Counted from the stretch's first letter, positions 1 through 8,666 are shown. The stretch: 43,891 nucleotides of DNA from Candidatus Jingweiarchaeum tengchongense (GCA_025920705.1 JAPDLJ010000007.1:6731-50621); one strand, 5' to 3'. Numbers and translations are program-made. The notes: generated by a model from the sequence alone, not told the origin.

Positions 1-53
1 TTGATTAAAATAAGAATATTTTTAAATTTTGTCATAATAGAGTAGTATCAAAT

Positions 54-206
54 TTAATACTTCACTATGATTGGCTTATCCCTTTTCGGTTCTGTCCTAC
101 CACATTTTGGACATGTATAAACAGATATGCAACCTATGTTTGGGGTTGGTATTTTAACTTCTTGCATATCTATGTGACAATGAGAGCAATGAACAATTTG
201 ATCCAT
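54..206 (-). CDS. Small zinc-ribbon protein, 50 aa
   Basis: Reading the minus strand from the ATG at 206 gives a 50-residue protein ending in TAA at 54-56. It has two CxxC knuckles (C7/C10 and C32/C35) about 21 residues apart, the spacing of a small zinc ribbon, and a basic tail after the second knuckle. No signal peptide or membrane segment is visible. The fold class is inferred from the cysteine pairs alone. The function is unknown; nucleic-acid binding or a role as a small subunit of a larger complex are both possible. Confidence 0.6.
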   Translation of the reverse strand: MDQIVHCSHCHIDMQEVKIPTPNIGCISVYTCPKCGRTEPKRDKPIIVKY

Positions 207-248
207 TTAAATCACCATATATTTTATAATCATTGATCACATAAAAGA

Positions 249-521
249 TTATGCTTTCTTCTCTGTTGTTTTTTCAGCAGCTTTCTTTGCGTAATCAATG
301 GAAATCTTAGTTGCCCCTATAATGATGAACAAAGAACCAAGTGCGAGTGTGCCATATGAAAGGAGTAGGGTTAGATCGGCAAGAAGTGGACATATTCCAG
401 CGGCGATCATTTTATTTAACATTTTACACGCTTCTGAATCTGGATCCACCCTCATTAATAGTCCTAAGAAACCAGACCCAATAAAGATGATTCCAGTAAT
501 TATGTAACTAATTGCACCCAT
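249..521 (-). CDS. Small membrane protein, two TM segments, 90 aa
   Basis: This 90-residue protein has two hydrophobic stretches (about residues 3-24 and 44-68) joined by a polar loop with two cysteines (C32, C44), and a Lys/Glu-rich cytoplasmic-looking tail. The start follows an AT-rich stretch without a clear ribosome-binding site. I do not recognise a named family. The two-helix hairpin with a charged tail is seen directly; any function would be guesswork. Confidence 0.6.
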   Translation of the reverse strand: MGAISYIITGIIFIGSGFLGLLMRVDPDSEACKMLNKMIAAGICPLLADLTLLLSYGTLALGSLFIIIGATKISIDYAKKAAEKTTEKKA

Positions 522-568
522 ATTTTTGAAAATAAATTATAAAGTAAAAAACTTTTTGGGTTTTATTT

Positions 569-676
569 CTAAATTCCAAATTGTTTGAACCAGTATGAGG
601 CATAGAGGTAAAGTCCAATTAAAATCATAATTGTAACAATAATTATAATTATCAAAGCTTTAATCCATCGATTCAT
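569..676 (-). CDS. Single-pass membrane microprotein, 35 aa
   Basis: A short frame from the ATG at 676 to the TAG at 569-571 encodes 35 residues: a basic start (MNRW.K), then one long hydrophobic helix of about 22 residues rich in Ile, and a short aromatic tail. The composition is what a real single-span membrane protein looks like rather than random AT-rich sequence, and it fills an otherwise empty gap between two genes. The function is unknown. Confidence 0.4.
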   Translation of the reverse strand: MNRWIKALIIIIIVTIMILIGLYLYASYWFKQFGI

Positions 677-722
677 CTTATACTTAAGATAATTACTAAA
701 GAAAAATTTATTGTTAACAGAA

Positions 723-752
723 AATTTAAATAATACTACTACTTAGTAGTAT
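723..752 (+). promoter_or_regulatory. TATA-like element and perfect palindromic operator candidate
   Basis: An A/T-rich TATA-like element (723-733) lies about 28 nt before the ATG at 756, implying a leaderless or nearly leaderless transcript. Directly after it, 733-752 is a perfect inverted repeat: 9-bp arms ATACTACTA and TAGTAGTAT around a 2-bp centre. The repeat would sit between the TATA box and the transcription start, where a bound repressor blocks initiation in archaea. The symmetry is seen directly; the operator role is inferred. Confidence 0.5.
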
Positions 753-755
753 AAT

Positions 756-1772
756 ATGAATAAGAAAATAAATGAAAATATTGAAGACATGATCGTAAAC
801 AGGTTAAGGGAAGTTTATGGTGAAAATCTCAGATCTGTTTATAATTTGAGTTCTACTGCATCACCCAAGGAAGGGATAGTAAAAGGGTTAAGAGATATCG
901 ATGTCACTGTTTTTTTAGATAAAATAGAGCCAGAAGGTGGAACTCGCATTCTTGAAGATATAAAATTTCTTGGAGAAAAATTGGGAATAAGTTTTGATTA
1001 TTGGTCATATCCAGTCTGCTACTTGGAAAGAGGTGAAGAATGTATAAGGGAAAATTGGATGAGGCCGAAGAGAAGAGAAGGTATGGACTTAGTTGGTAAG
1101 GTCGTAACAAGAAGAACACAAAAATGTGGTTCTTTAATATATGGTGAGGATGTGTTAAAAAATGTGAAAATAAATTTAGATGAGCGAGATGCATGCGCAT
1201 GGTCAAGAAATTCATTCCGAATGCTGTTCGAAAAGCTTCAAAAATATATGGTAAATAACACGGAGACGAATAAGAATAGCTTAATATATCAGCTTGCAAA
1301 AACTGAGTTGCAGACAATGGGTCAAGCATGGGAAATGCTAGCACTTGGTGATTATTTGGATTATCCTGAAATTGAAGAAAGGACGATCTATGATAAAGTA
1401 GCAAAGAAAATAAAATTGAAAATTGATCCAGCAAATGAAGAAACACTCAAAAAATATGGAATTACACTTGAATCTTTTCTTAAGAAAACAATAGGTAGGA
1501 CAGGAGAGGAAGAAAAGTCTTCTTCTGGCGTGGTTTTGGCATGGCATAGCTACTTTTTACCCGATTTTCTAAGAAGAAGAGGTATAAAAATAAGTGAATT
1601 TGAGAAGTTGGGACCTGAAATAATAAGGACTGGGATAGCAGGATTTACGACCGGAAACTTTGATGATTTCAATGCAATAATGAATAAGTATTGGATTGAA
1701 TCAATAAAACACAATGTCAAACTTATGAAAGAATTGTGTAATATCAAATCTCTATCTGCTGCAAATCATTAG
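756..1772 (+). CDS. Orphan nucleotidyltransferase-like protein
   Basis: This 338-residue protein has, near residues 30-54, a Ser-rich turn followed by RDIDVTVFLD. This resembles the GS...DxD core of the DNA polymerase beta-type nucleotidyltransferase fold, although the usual Gly-Ser helix signal is replaced by LSSTAS. The remaining 250 residues look helical. The N-terminal fold suggests NMP transfer to RNA, protein or a small molecule, but the substrate cannot be read. It is expressed alone behind a palindromic operator candidate. Its 3' end overlaps the convergent MBL gene by 29 nt. It could also be a degenerate CCA-adding or minimal nucleotidyltransferase relative. Confidence 0.55.
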   Translation: MNKKINENIEDMIVNRLREVYGENLRSVYNLSSTASPKEGIVKGLRDIDVTVFLDKIEPEGGTRILEDIKFLGEKLGISFDYWSYPVCYLERGEECIRENWMRPKRREGMDLVGKVVTRRTQKCGSLIYGEDVLKNVKINLDERDACAWSRNSFRMLFEKLQKYMVNNTETNKNSLIYQLAKTELQTMGQAWEMLALGDYLDYPEIEERTIYDKVAKKIKLKIDPANEETLKKYGITLESFLKKTIGRTGEEEKSSSGVVLAWHSYFLPDFLRRRGIKISEFEKLGPEIIRTGIAGFTTGNFDDFNAIMNKYWIESIKHNVKLMKELCNIKSLSAANH

Positions 1773-2481
1773 GAATGATTAATTTTACATTATTTCTCTT
1801 CGCGTACTTTTTTATTATCGGTATTTTTTTCTCAACTTCTTTACTTAAATGAACTAATGCGAGAGTATTTGCATTCGCTTTTTTTGCCGTTTGAATTGCC
1901 ATGAAAGGTGTTGAATGTCCATATTTTTTTGAATACTTTTCGTCCATTATTGCTGATTCGTGAATTAAGAGATTGCAATTTTTTGCAAAATTGGAAAGAT
2001 CATCATATGTGTCTCCCGAATATACAATACTTTTTTTGTTGATGATTAATCTATAACTCAAGTTATTGACTGTAGATCTTGTTTCTTTTACAAAAAATTT
2101 TATCCCATTAATTGTGTATTCGCCAGTATTAACTTCTTTTGCAAATATTTTTGGTTTCTTGAGATTTGGTGCATCAAAAAAAATCTTATATGCTCGAGAA
2201 AGCTTTTCTCTTGATTTTCTCGGAAGCACTAGATTAAATATTTTTTTTGATTTATATTTTGAATAGAGAAATAGAAATAGTAAGCCGACCGCATGATCTC
2301 CATGTAAATGTGAAATAAAAACAGATTTTATTTTACTTACATCATAGTTTATTTTGTTGAGTTTATATAATATGTCTGGAGGTGTATCTAATAGTATTCC
2401 TTCGTCTGGTATTAATATACCAACGCTTCCTCTATTTGTCGTTGTATACGCATCTCCAGTTCCAAGAAATACAATCTTCAT
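1744..2481 (-). CDS. MBL-fold metallohydrolase, RNase Z-like
   Basis: This is a 245-residue metallo-beta-lactamase-fold protein. It starts MKIVFLGTGDA, and the HxHxDH metal motif is SHLHGDH (H58, H60, D62, H63). Later come a YSGDT strand (metal-bridging Asp) and a GHST segment, in the order found in RNase Z and related phosphodiesterases. I chose the ATG at 2481 because the typical N-terminal beta strand begins there; an upstream in-frame extension would run into the Nudix gene. A tRNA 3'-processing or cyclic-nucleotide phosphodiesterase activity is possible. The full RNase Z exosite arm is not evident, so the substrate is left open. Confidence 0.75.
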   Translation of the reverse strand: MKIVFLGTGDAYTTTNRGSVGILIPDEGILLDTPPDILYKLNKINYDVSKIKSVFISHLHGDHAVGLLFLFLYSKYKSKKIFNLVLPRKSREKLSRAYKIFFDAPNLKKPKIFAKEVNTGEYTINGIKFFVKETRSTVNNLSYRLIINKKSIVYSGDTYDDLSNFAKNCNLLIHESAIMDEKYSKKYGHSTPFMAIQTAKKANANTLALVHLSKEVEKKIPIIKKYAKRNNVKLIIPNDLQQIEI

Positions 2482-2531
2482 TTTATATCTAAATAATTGA
2501 AGTAGCTTCAAGTTTAAAATCTTGTTGGATT

Positions 2532-2975
2532 TTAATATTCTAAATAGAACTTTTTCGTTAAATAGCTTTTCAAAATCTTCTCGCTCGGTGGAAATATCGG
2601 TTTTGGTGGACTGTATATTGAAAACCACTTCCACTCAGTAATTTCATCAGGTTCCATTACTCTTGGCTCTCCTTCAAAATCCTCACAAAGTAGACCAATC
2701 GTAACAAAATGGGCATCCTCTACAATGTCATTTGATAAGCTTATTACTTTTGTGGACTTGATTTTAATTCCTGTCTCTTCAAGAACTTCTCTCCTGGCGC
2801 ATTCTTCAAATGTCTCACCAAAATTTAACTTACCTCCTGGCATTGTCCATGTACCCTCACCGTGTAATTCACTATCTGCCTTGCTTGGATCTGTGTTTCT
2901 TTTGCCCAGAAGAATTTTATCCTCTTTCAAAAGTATTACACCAAGACCAACACCAACGCTCTTCTTATTCGCCAT
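2532..2975 (-). CDS. Nudix hydrolase
   Basis: This 147-residue protein carries a complete Nudix box (residues 48-70: G48, E54, R62-E63, E66-E67, G69), which hydrolyses a nucleoside diphosphate linked to another moiety using Mg2+. The preceding GTWTMPGGKL segment is like the MutT/NUDT15-type enzymes that act on (d)NTPs, so a housekeeping nucleotide pyrophosphohydrolase is the likeliest role. It is divergent from the DUF429-like gene at 3035 and lies 50 nt upstream of the MBL gene on the same strand. The precise substrate cannot be told from the sequence. Confidence 0.85.
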   Translation of the reverse strand: MANKKSVGVGLGVILLKEDKILLGKRNTDPSKADSELHGEGTWTMPGGKLNFGETFEECARREVLEETGIKIKSTKVISLSNDIVEDAHFVTIGLLCEDFEGEPRVMEPDEITEWKWFSIYSPPKPIFPPSEKILKSYLTKKFYLEY

Positions 2976-3034
2976 AAAATTTTACTCCTTTACATACATA
3001 TAAATTTTAATATCTGAATATTTTAAAGAAGTTC

Positions 3035-3502
3035 ATGAAAGTAGTTGGAATAAATTTGAGTCCAAACGAAAGAATGATTTCTGGTGTTTGTTTAATTGAA
3101 GGCTTAAATGTCTCTACATTTTCACCAAGGACCAATGAGCAGATCATGGAAATAATTAGTAGAGCCAGACCAGAAGTTGTCGCTATAAATGTACCATCTA
3201 ATTTAAATGAAAACAAAGACGAGATGGAAGAGTTCGAGATAAGGTTTACCAGGATAAAAAATAATATTGAGAGATACAGTGAAATAATCAAGACAAATAA
3301 TGAGACTGTGAAATCATTGTTAAAAGTGGATGAAAGTACAGATATATTTAAAAAATTCAATTTTAGACGAATGAACATCATAAGGAATCAATCTGAAAAA
3401 GATGCAATTCTGTGCGCGCTTGTTGCGCTTTTTTATAAAGAAGGGAAATACCAAAAGCTCGGGGATGAAAAGGGAGGTTTCATTTTCATACCATTAATCT
3501 AA
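3035..3502 (+). CDS. DUF429-like predicted RNase H-fold protein
   Basis: This 155-residue protein begins with a beta-hairpin (MKVVGINLSP) in which the usual catalytic Asp of RNase H-like folds is Asn. It then has a conserved-looking EVVAINVPS strand and ends with a helix, EKDAILCALVALFYKEGKYQ, followed by GG.IFIP. This terminal DA..CALVA...GK pattern is characteristic of DUF429 (predicted nuclease, RNase H fold). The assignment is by pattern memory. Replacement of the first acidic residue makes catalytic activity doubtful. Its stop codon overlaps the convergent aconitase-X gene by 4 nt. Confidence 0.55.
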   Translation: MKVVGINLSPNERMISGVCLIEGLNVSTFSPRTNEQIMEIISRARPEVVAINVPSNLNENKDEMEEFEIRFTRIKNNIERYSEIIKTNNETVKSLLKVDESTDIFKKFNFRRMNIIRNQSEKDAILCALVALFYKEGKYQKLGDEKGGFIFIPLI

Positions 3503-4956
3503 ATTGAAAATTTATTTATTATGTTTTTAATATCAGAAAAGAAAACTTTTTGCTTGCAAAAACTTGGCAAATACTTTGCTGCTTTGCATGAATTCGTAGC
3601 AACATAACGATACCCCATTTCTTCTATTGGTGAAACAACCATACAAGTATCTGCAACTACCATACCACCACTTTTCTCAATTTTTTTAACAAAACCTTTT
3701 CTTTCACAGATCTTTTTTATTTCTCTTGAAGTACAAATCCATAGATCAACGTTTTTCAGTTTTCTATTTTTTAGTAACATGGCAACTTCTCTTACCTCGT
3801 TGATAGAAGCATGTGGACACCCGATTGCAATTAAATCAACTTTTTCTGTGCTATTTAACTCATCATAAACTTTTTTTAATTCATTCTTTCCGAAAGAGAA
3901 TTTCTCATTGATTTTCGGTTTAACTTTCTTTAATTTTATTTCTGGAGTAATGTTCTCAATATGAAGCAAAGAAACTGCGCCTGAGGCAGCTGATGCTGCA
4001 CAAAGCGATTTCATACCCTCAATCGATATTTTTTTTACTCCTTTTATAATTGGAATTTTATCTCCACAAACTTTACCAATAAAAAAACCAAGTGTACTAA
4101 AATCAGATACATTCCTTAGCTTTGTTTGGACGTCTATTTCTATGCTTGGATTTCTCTCTTCTTGCTTATGCAATCCGTAATAAGGGGTTAGTCCTGTAAG
4201 CGCCGAAACTAAGCTCTTCGCGCTTCCTTCCCTGTTTGTCTTACAGCCCAAACAAGAATTTGCAAAACAAACTGCTGAGCTTTCAGCCCAAGCAATATGG
4301 GAACCAAATCTTGGACAATTCCCAATTAAATAAGGGGTGCATGTACATGTGGGTTCAATACCAAGCATTTTAAAGTAGTTTATGAGTTCCAATTGTCTTT
4401 CAGCAAATCTTTCTGGAATTTTCATTTCCTCCCATTTTTCTAGATCCATACCTGCTGGATTTAATGTGGTCATTACTCTGACTTTCAATTTTCTTTCAAT
4501 CATCTTTTTTACAAATTCTAAGCCACCATCTCCACAAGTTTTATAAGAAACACCTGCAACTTGTGCTGAATCAATTTTTATTAATTTTTCAGCGTTAGCT
4601 AATTCTGCCTCTCTCTTCAAATATGCTAAAAGTTTATTATCTATTCCTTTAATTTCCTCAATGTAAATCTTCTTCCTAACTTTTTTCTTACCTTTTATTT
4701 TTACTTGAATACCAACAAGCATTGATGGAAGAATGATTGGGTCTGGTTTTTGTAGAATGAATGCTCTCGGTGCTTTCCCATATCGGACAGATTCAAATAT
4801 TTTATATGTACCAACCGTCGAGCCAACTGAGTAAGGTAGTTCAACTATTTCATTAGCAATACTTTTACCTTCTAATTCGTGTCCCTTTTGCGTAATCACT
4901 CCTCTTTTTGGATCAAATCCATCAAGAAAAGAGACTGGTTGTTTTGTTCTTATCAT
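3499..4956 (-). CDS. Phosphomevalonate dehydratase, aconitase-X small and large subunits fused
   Basis: This 485-residue protein joins the swivel domain of aconitase X (former DUF126, about residues 6-90, with the GSTVG serine loop at 45-49) to the catalytic domain (former DUF521, about 100-485). The catalytic part has Cys-rich motifs at C204/C206 and C230/C235/C238 and the AESSAV.FANS...TNREG signature, suited to an Fe-S cluster. In archaea such proteins dehydrate mevalonate 5-phosphate to trans-anhydromevalonate 5-phosphate. Characterised archaeal enzymes use two separate chains, so the fusion is notable. The start overlaps the stop of the UbiD-like gene (ATGA), which encodes the next enzyme of the pathway. 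Confidence 0.85.
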   Translation of the reverse strand: MIRTKQPVSFLDGFDPKRGVITQKGHELEGKSIANEIVELPYSVGSTVGTYKIFESVRYGKAPRAFILQKPDPIILPSMLVGIQVKIKGKKKVRKKIYIEEIKGIDNKLLAYLKREAELANAEKLIKIDSAQVAGVSYKTCGDGGLEFVKKMIERKLKVRVMTTLNPAGMDLEKWEEMKIPERFAERQLELINYFKMLGIEPTCTCTPYLIGNCPRFGSHIAWAESSAVCFANSCLGCKTNREGSAKSLVSALTGLTPYYGLHKQEERNPSIEIDVQTKLRNVSDFSTLGFFIGKVCGDKIPIIKGVKKISIEGMKSLCAASAASGAVSLLHIENITPEIKLKKVKPKINEKFSFGKNELKKVYDELNSTEKVDLIAIGCPHASINEVREVAMLLKNRKLKNVDLWICTSREIKKICERKGFVKKIEKSGGMVVADTCMVVSPIEEMGYRYVATNSCKAAKYLPSFCKQKVFFSDIKNIINKFSI

Positions 4957-6251
4957 TTCTTTTTTACCCGAACAAATGTCTGAAACTTTTCCTCATCATT
5001 TAAAATTTCGAGCGGTAAAGTTGCATCTATACCCCATTTATTTCCTTTACCTATCTTATCAAGTGTTGATCCTGCTGCTTCATATTTTATAATGCCTCTT
5101 AAAGGGTCAAGTCTAGTTGCCTCTGCCCATTCAACTTCCTCCATGTTAAAAACATCTATATCATCATCAACAACAGTAACTTTTTTTAGGCTCGGATGGC
5201 CAGTAAACGCAGCCATGATTGCATTCTTTCCCTCATTTTCCTTTTTCTTTTTAATTGAGATAATTGCATGAAACCAATTGCATCCACCCCTTGTCAAATT
5301 TATTCTTTGTACATTTATTTCTGCTGATTGAAGGGCCCTGTATATCTTAGGCTCTTGTGGTAGTCCCATTAAAAGTTGATGTTCAGAAAATCCCGGTAAG
5401 AGTGCTTGATAAATTGGTTCTTTTCTGTGTGTAATTGCATTTATTTTTACCACATGTTCTTCTCTAATGATATCGTAAGTTCCTGTAATATCAATAAAAG
5501 GTCCTTCTTTCTCTTTTTTGTCTAAGAGTATTTCACCTTCCAAAACATAGTTTGAATTGGCTGGAACTTCCAAATCAATTGTTTTGCATTTGGTCATCTC
5601 AAGTTCTCGATTTAGTAAGCTCGAAGCAATTTCCATTTCAAATATTTCTCTTGGAACTTGCATTGAAGCTGCGATCAAACAGGCAGGTTCTGCGCCAATA
5701 CATATTGCAACCTTTGGATTTTCATTCCTTTCCTTGTGATTTTGTAGTATCTCATAAAGGTGACGTGGGACAATCCTAATCAAAAGCTCATCTTTATTCT
5801 TGACGAGCAATCTGTGTACGCTAGCATTTCTCCTTACCTTACCATTCTCTTTATCCTTTGCAATCACAAATCCAGCAGTAATGTACTTCCCAGCGTCTTT
5901 TTTGAAGTGCTTTAAAATTGGGATAGAATTGAGATCAACATCCTTCTCAATTACTTCTTGGCATTTAGCATTTTTAACCAGTTTTGTTGGAATTGGATTT
6001 TCCATTGCTTTCATTAACTTAAACAAAATTTCCTCTTTTTTTACACCAATGATACTTGCAATGTTTTCTCTGCTTGCAAATATATTTCCCACGACCTTTG
6101 TTTTATAGCCAGAAACACGCTCAAAGATTACTGGTCTTGGTTCGTATTTAATTAAATTTTCAGCAATTTCATACTCTGTTGAAACCTTATCCTTAATTCG
6201 AATTAAATCTCCATTCTTATCAAAAAGTTTTATTGTATCCTCTAGTTCCAT
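4953..6251 (-). CDS. UbiD-family decarboxylase, likely anhydromevalonate phosphate decarboxylase
   Basis: This 432-residue UbiD-family protein has characteristic segments: IGAEPACLIAAS, a VPREIFE turn, VPANSNYVLEGE and EGPF..ITGTYD. These enzymes use prenylated FMN, made by a UbiX partner that is not in this window. Because it is translationally coupled (4-nt overlap) to the fused phosphomevalonate dehydratase, I infer that it decarboxylates trans-anhydromevalonate 5-phosphate to isopentenyl phosphate in the archaeal mevalonate pathway. The final D/ITG of the EGPF motif differs from the common GE.TG of aromatic decarboxylases. An aromatic acid substrate is the less likely alternative. Confidence 0.85.
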   Translation of the reverse strand: MELEDTIKLFDKNGDLIRIKDKVSTEYEIAENLIKYEPRPVIFERVSGYKTKVVGNIFASRENIASIIGVKKEEILFKLMKAMENPIPTKLVKNAKCQEVIEKDVDLNSIPILKHFKKDAGKYITAGFVIAKDKENGKVRRNASVHRLLVKNKDELLIRIVPRHLYEILQNHKERNENPKVAICIGAEPACLIAASMQVPREIFEMEIASSLLNRELEMTKCKTIDLEVPANSNYVLEGEILLDKKEKEGPFIDITGTYDIIREEHVVKINAITHRKEPIYQALLPGFSEHQLLMGLPQEPKIYRALQSAEINVQRINLTRGGCNWFHAIISIKKKKENEGKNAIMAAFTGHPSLKKVTVVDDDIDVFNMEEVEWAEATRLDPLRGIIKYEAAGSTLDKIGKGNKWGIDATLPLEILNDEEKFQTFVRVKKK

Positions 6252-6302
6252 TATTTAACATACAAAGTATTTTGGTTATAAAGCTTATCTTACAAAAAGA
6301 AT

Positions 6303-7388
6303 TTAAGTTATATAATTTAATCTAAGTTTTTCAGCGTAGTTTATTGCGCTTGCTATTTCTTTATCATTTGGTATCCTTGCGATGTCAATATACTTGTGCG
6401 CAAGATATTCTGGCCTATATTGATCCATTACATTGACGATTACTTTCTTTCCATAATTTTCGGCGATATATTCAAGAATTGGTTTTGTGCAACATTCAAT
6501 ATGATTTGGCATCACCAAATGTCTTATTGTCAATTCAGATTGTTTAAATGAGATATCATGATTTCTGCTAATTATTTCCCAATAATTATTCACTTTGGAT
6601 AATCTTCTAGCGCATTCATCATTCCCATATTTCCAATCAGAGAGATAAACATCAACAATGCCATTGAGTATTTCCATTGTTTCTAAGCTCATATACATAT
6701 TCGAGTTCCAGACGATTGGAATATTTGATTTCATTTCTTTCAATGCTTCAAGTATGAAAAGTAAACTTGGAGTTGGTTCCCCACCAACAAGATTCAGGTT
6801 CCTTACCTTGAGTGCTTGTTCGTCTACTATCTTAGCTAGAATATCTGGTTCAATCCTCTCACCATCTTCATGCCACTGTGATATACTCCAATTCTGACAA
6901 AACTGACAATGAAACGTACATCCCATGAAGAAGCAAGTTAAAGAGGGGCTAATAAAGCTCTCTTCTCCCATGTGTACAAAGATCGAACTGATTAAGCATT
7001 CATTTCCAACTCTGCACTCACCTTTTTCACCTTTAAAACGATTTACACCGCATCTACGCTCACAAAGATGGCATCTTTCCATTATTTTTTCCACTAATTT
7101 TATTTTCAAATCAAGTAAAGAATTATCTTTGAAACCTAAATCCTTATGTCTCAATCCTTTTTTATCTATCTCTTCCAATGCATTTGAAAACTTTTGCATA
7201 CTTTTCTTATGTAATCTCCACATCTCGTCTTCTTTTTTAGGTAACTTCCCAGTATCGATCGTCTTTAGAATTAGAAACTTTGCCGGTAATCCATCAACTA
7301 GAATCTTCCTATATCTTGGTAATGCAATTTTTACTCCTTCATTTTCAAGTGCATTGGGTATGTCTGGTCTAAAGAAAATAAAATTCAA
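6303..7388 (-). CDS. PflX-type radical SAM protein
   Basis: This 361-residue protein has the radical SAM CxxxCxxC motif (C157, C161, C164, followed by QNW) and, before it, an additional four-cysteine group (C106, C109, C113, C125: CHLCERRCGV....GECRVG). That combination is the hallmark of the uncharacterised PflX/COG1313 family related to pyruvate formate-lyase activases. A NLVGGEPTP segment matches the SAM-binding GGE motif. The start is a TTG preceded by GGTGAG. It begins 8 nt after the YchF-like gene and may be cotranscribed with the isoprenoid genes downstream. The substrate is unknown. Confidence 0.8.
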   Translation of the reverse strand: MNFIFFRPDIPNALENEGVKIALPRYRKILVDGLPAKFLILKTIDTGKLPKKEDEMWRLHKKSMQKFSNALEEIDKKGLRHKDLGFKDNSLLDLKIKLVEKIMERCHLCERRCGVNRFKGEKGECRVGNECLISSIFVHMGEESFISPSLTCFFMGCTFHCQFCQNWSISQWHEDGERIEPDILAKIVDEQALKVRNLNLVGGEPTPSLLFILEALKEMKSNIPIVWNSNMYMSLETMEILNGIVDVYLSDWKYGNDECARRLSKVNNYWEIISRNHDISFKQSELTIRHLVMPNHIECCTKPILEYIAENYGKKVIVNVMDQYRPEYLAHKYIDIARIPNDKEIASAINYAEKLRLNYIT

Positions 7389-7396
7389 CCTCTCAC

Positions 7397-8581
7397 CTAC
7401 TTTGTAAATATTTTTAGCACATCTCGGTTTTTAAGTAGATATTCCTTACCAATCTTTCGCTTCGTTCTGCAATCAATCGCTGCAACAAAATTTTTCCCTA
7501 TGTCTGTGTGTATCTTGAATGCTAAATCCAGTGCTGTTGAATTCTTTGACATTAAATACGCATCAGGAAGAACCCTACCTGTTCTATCTGAAAGTTTATT
7601 CTCATCTTCGACTGGGAAAACAACTAATGAATGTAATAATTCAAAAACCGCACTGTTTAAGCATTCCTGAATGCCAGTACTATTATAAACATTCAAAATT
7701 TTCTCCCTAATGAATTCAAGTGCGGCTGCTTGTTCTCTGCTCATTTCTTCTTTCAAAATTTCAAAATCACTCTCACCAGGTATATACTTAATTATCCCCT
7801 TCTTATCTGCTTCCCTCAATGCAAGTTCAGCCTCAGCGCAACATGGCACAATTTTATATATTGGAAATTCATTCTTTATCCGTTCGAAATTCTCTTTAGC
7901 ACCTGGTAAATCTATCTTGTTGGCTGCGATTATCATTGGTTTTGATATTTTCCTCAGCATTGATGAGAATTTGAATAGCTCTTCATCACCAATCTTCATT
8001 TTTCCTTCTATCTCAGCATTTCTCATCGCTAATAGCACATCATCACTTTTTATGCCTAAACCAGAAAGCTGTTGCGCAAGCTCCCTCTCAAACTCTTTAT
8101 GTGTTACTTGTGTAAGTCTAACTACCTTATCCCAATTTCTTTTTACTATGTCAAAAAACCAAAAATCTATCTCGTTCTCAAGAAATTTTATATCATTTAT
8201 TGGATCGTAACCTTTTGTTGCTTCTCCTGTCTCGTTTGTCGTTCCGGATATGTCAAGGACATGAATGAAGCAATCTGCCTGCCTAAGATCATCTAAGAAT
8301 TTATTACCTAAACCTTTGCCTTCATGTGCTCCAGGTACTAAGCCAGCAACATCCAAAAGCTCAACTGGTACAAATCTAATTCCTTCCCTACAGAATGAGT
8401 TCTTTGGGTTGCACTTCACGTTAAAATCTGTACAAACACATTTAATTTTTATGTATCCAATTCCATGATTTGGTTTTATCGTTGTAAATGGCCTATTTGC
8501 TATCTCAACATTCGCAAGTGTTAGCGCCTTAAAAAAGGTTGATTTACCCACATTTGTTTTTCCGATGATGCCAATAAGCAT
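7397..8581 (-). CDS. YchF/OLA1-like translation-associated GTPase
   Basis: This 394-residue P-loop NTPase begins directly with the G1 loop (GKTNVGKST, residues 7-15), then has the switch II DVAGLVPGAHEGKGLG motif of the Obg-HflX superfamily, an NKID base-specificity motif, and a C-terminal TGS-like region ending in KNRDVLKIFTK. The layout fits the archaeal YchF family. These proteins bind ribosomes and may hydrolyse ATP rather than GTP. I chose the ATG at 8581 because family members start at the beta strand before G1. It diverges from ABCE1 across 85 bp, placing two ribosome-linked NTPases back to back. Confidence 0.85.
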   Translation of the reverse strand: MLIGIIGKTNVGKSTFFKALTLANVEIANRPFTTIKPNHGIGYIKIKCVCTDFNVKCNPKNSFCREGIRFVPVELLDVAGLVPGAHEGKGLGNKFLDDLRQADCFIHVLDISGTTNETGEATKGYDPINDIKFLENEIDFWFFDIVKRNWDKVVRLTQVTHKEFERELAQQLSGLGIKSDDVLLAMRNAEIEGKMKIGDEELFKFSSMLRKISKPMIIAANKIDLPGAKENFERIKNEFPIYKIVPCCAEAELALREADKKGIIKYIPGESDFEILKEEMSREQAAALEFIREKILNVYNSTGIQECLNSAVFELLHSLVVFPVEDENKLSDRTGRVLPDAYLMSKNSTALDLAFKIHTDIGKNFVAAIDCRTKRKIGKEYLLKNRDVLKIFTK

Positions 8582-8666
8582 GATAGATTTAAAAAGAGTA
8601 TAGGATTTAATTTTATTGGTCAAATTAGGAAAACGCTTATTAAATAATTTCTTTTCTTTTTATTCC

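Noticed and set aside
904-1446. Minus-strand 180-codon frame opposite the orphan nucleotidyltransferase
   Set aside because: It is Leu/Phe/Ser-rich with no domain logic, typical of the antisense of a Lys/Glu-rich gene.
2482-2634. 51-residue N-terminal extension of the MBL hydrolase
   Set aside because: It overlaps the Nudix gene and precedes the conserved MKIVFLGTGDA strand where the family begins.
8616-8666. 17-residue N-terminal extension of ABCE1
   Set aside because: The family start MRIAVV is at 8667, and the extension would overlap the divergent promoter region.
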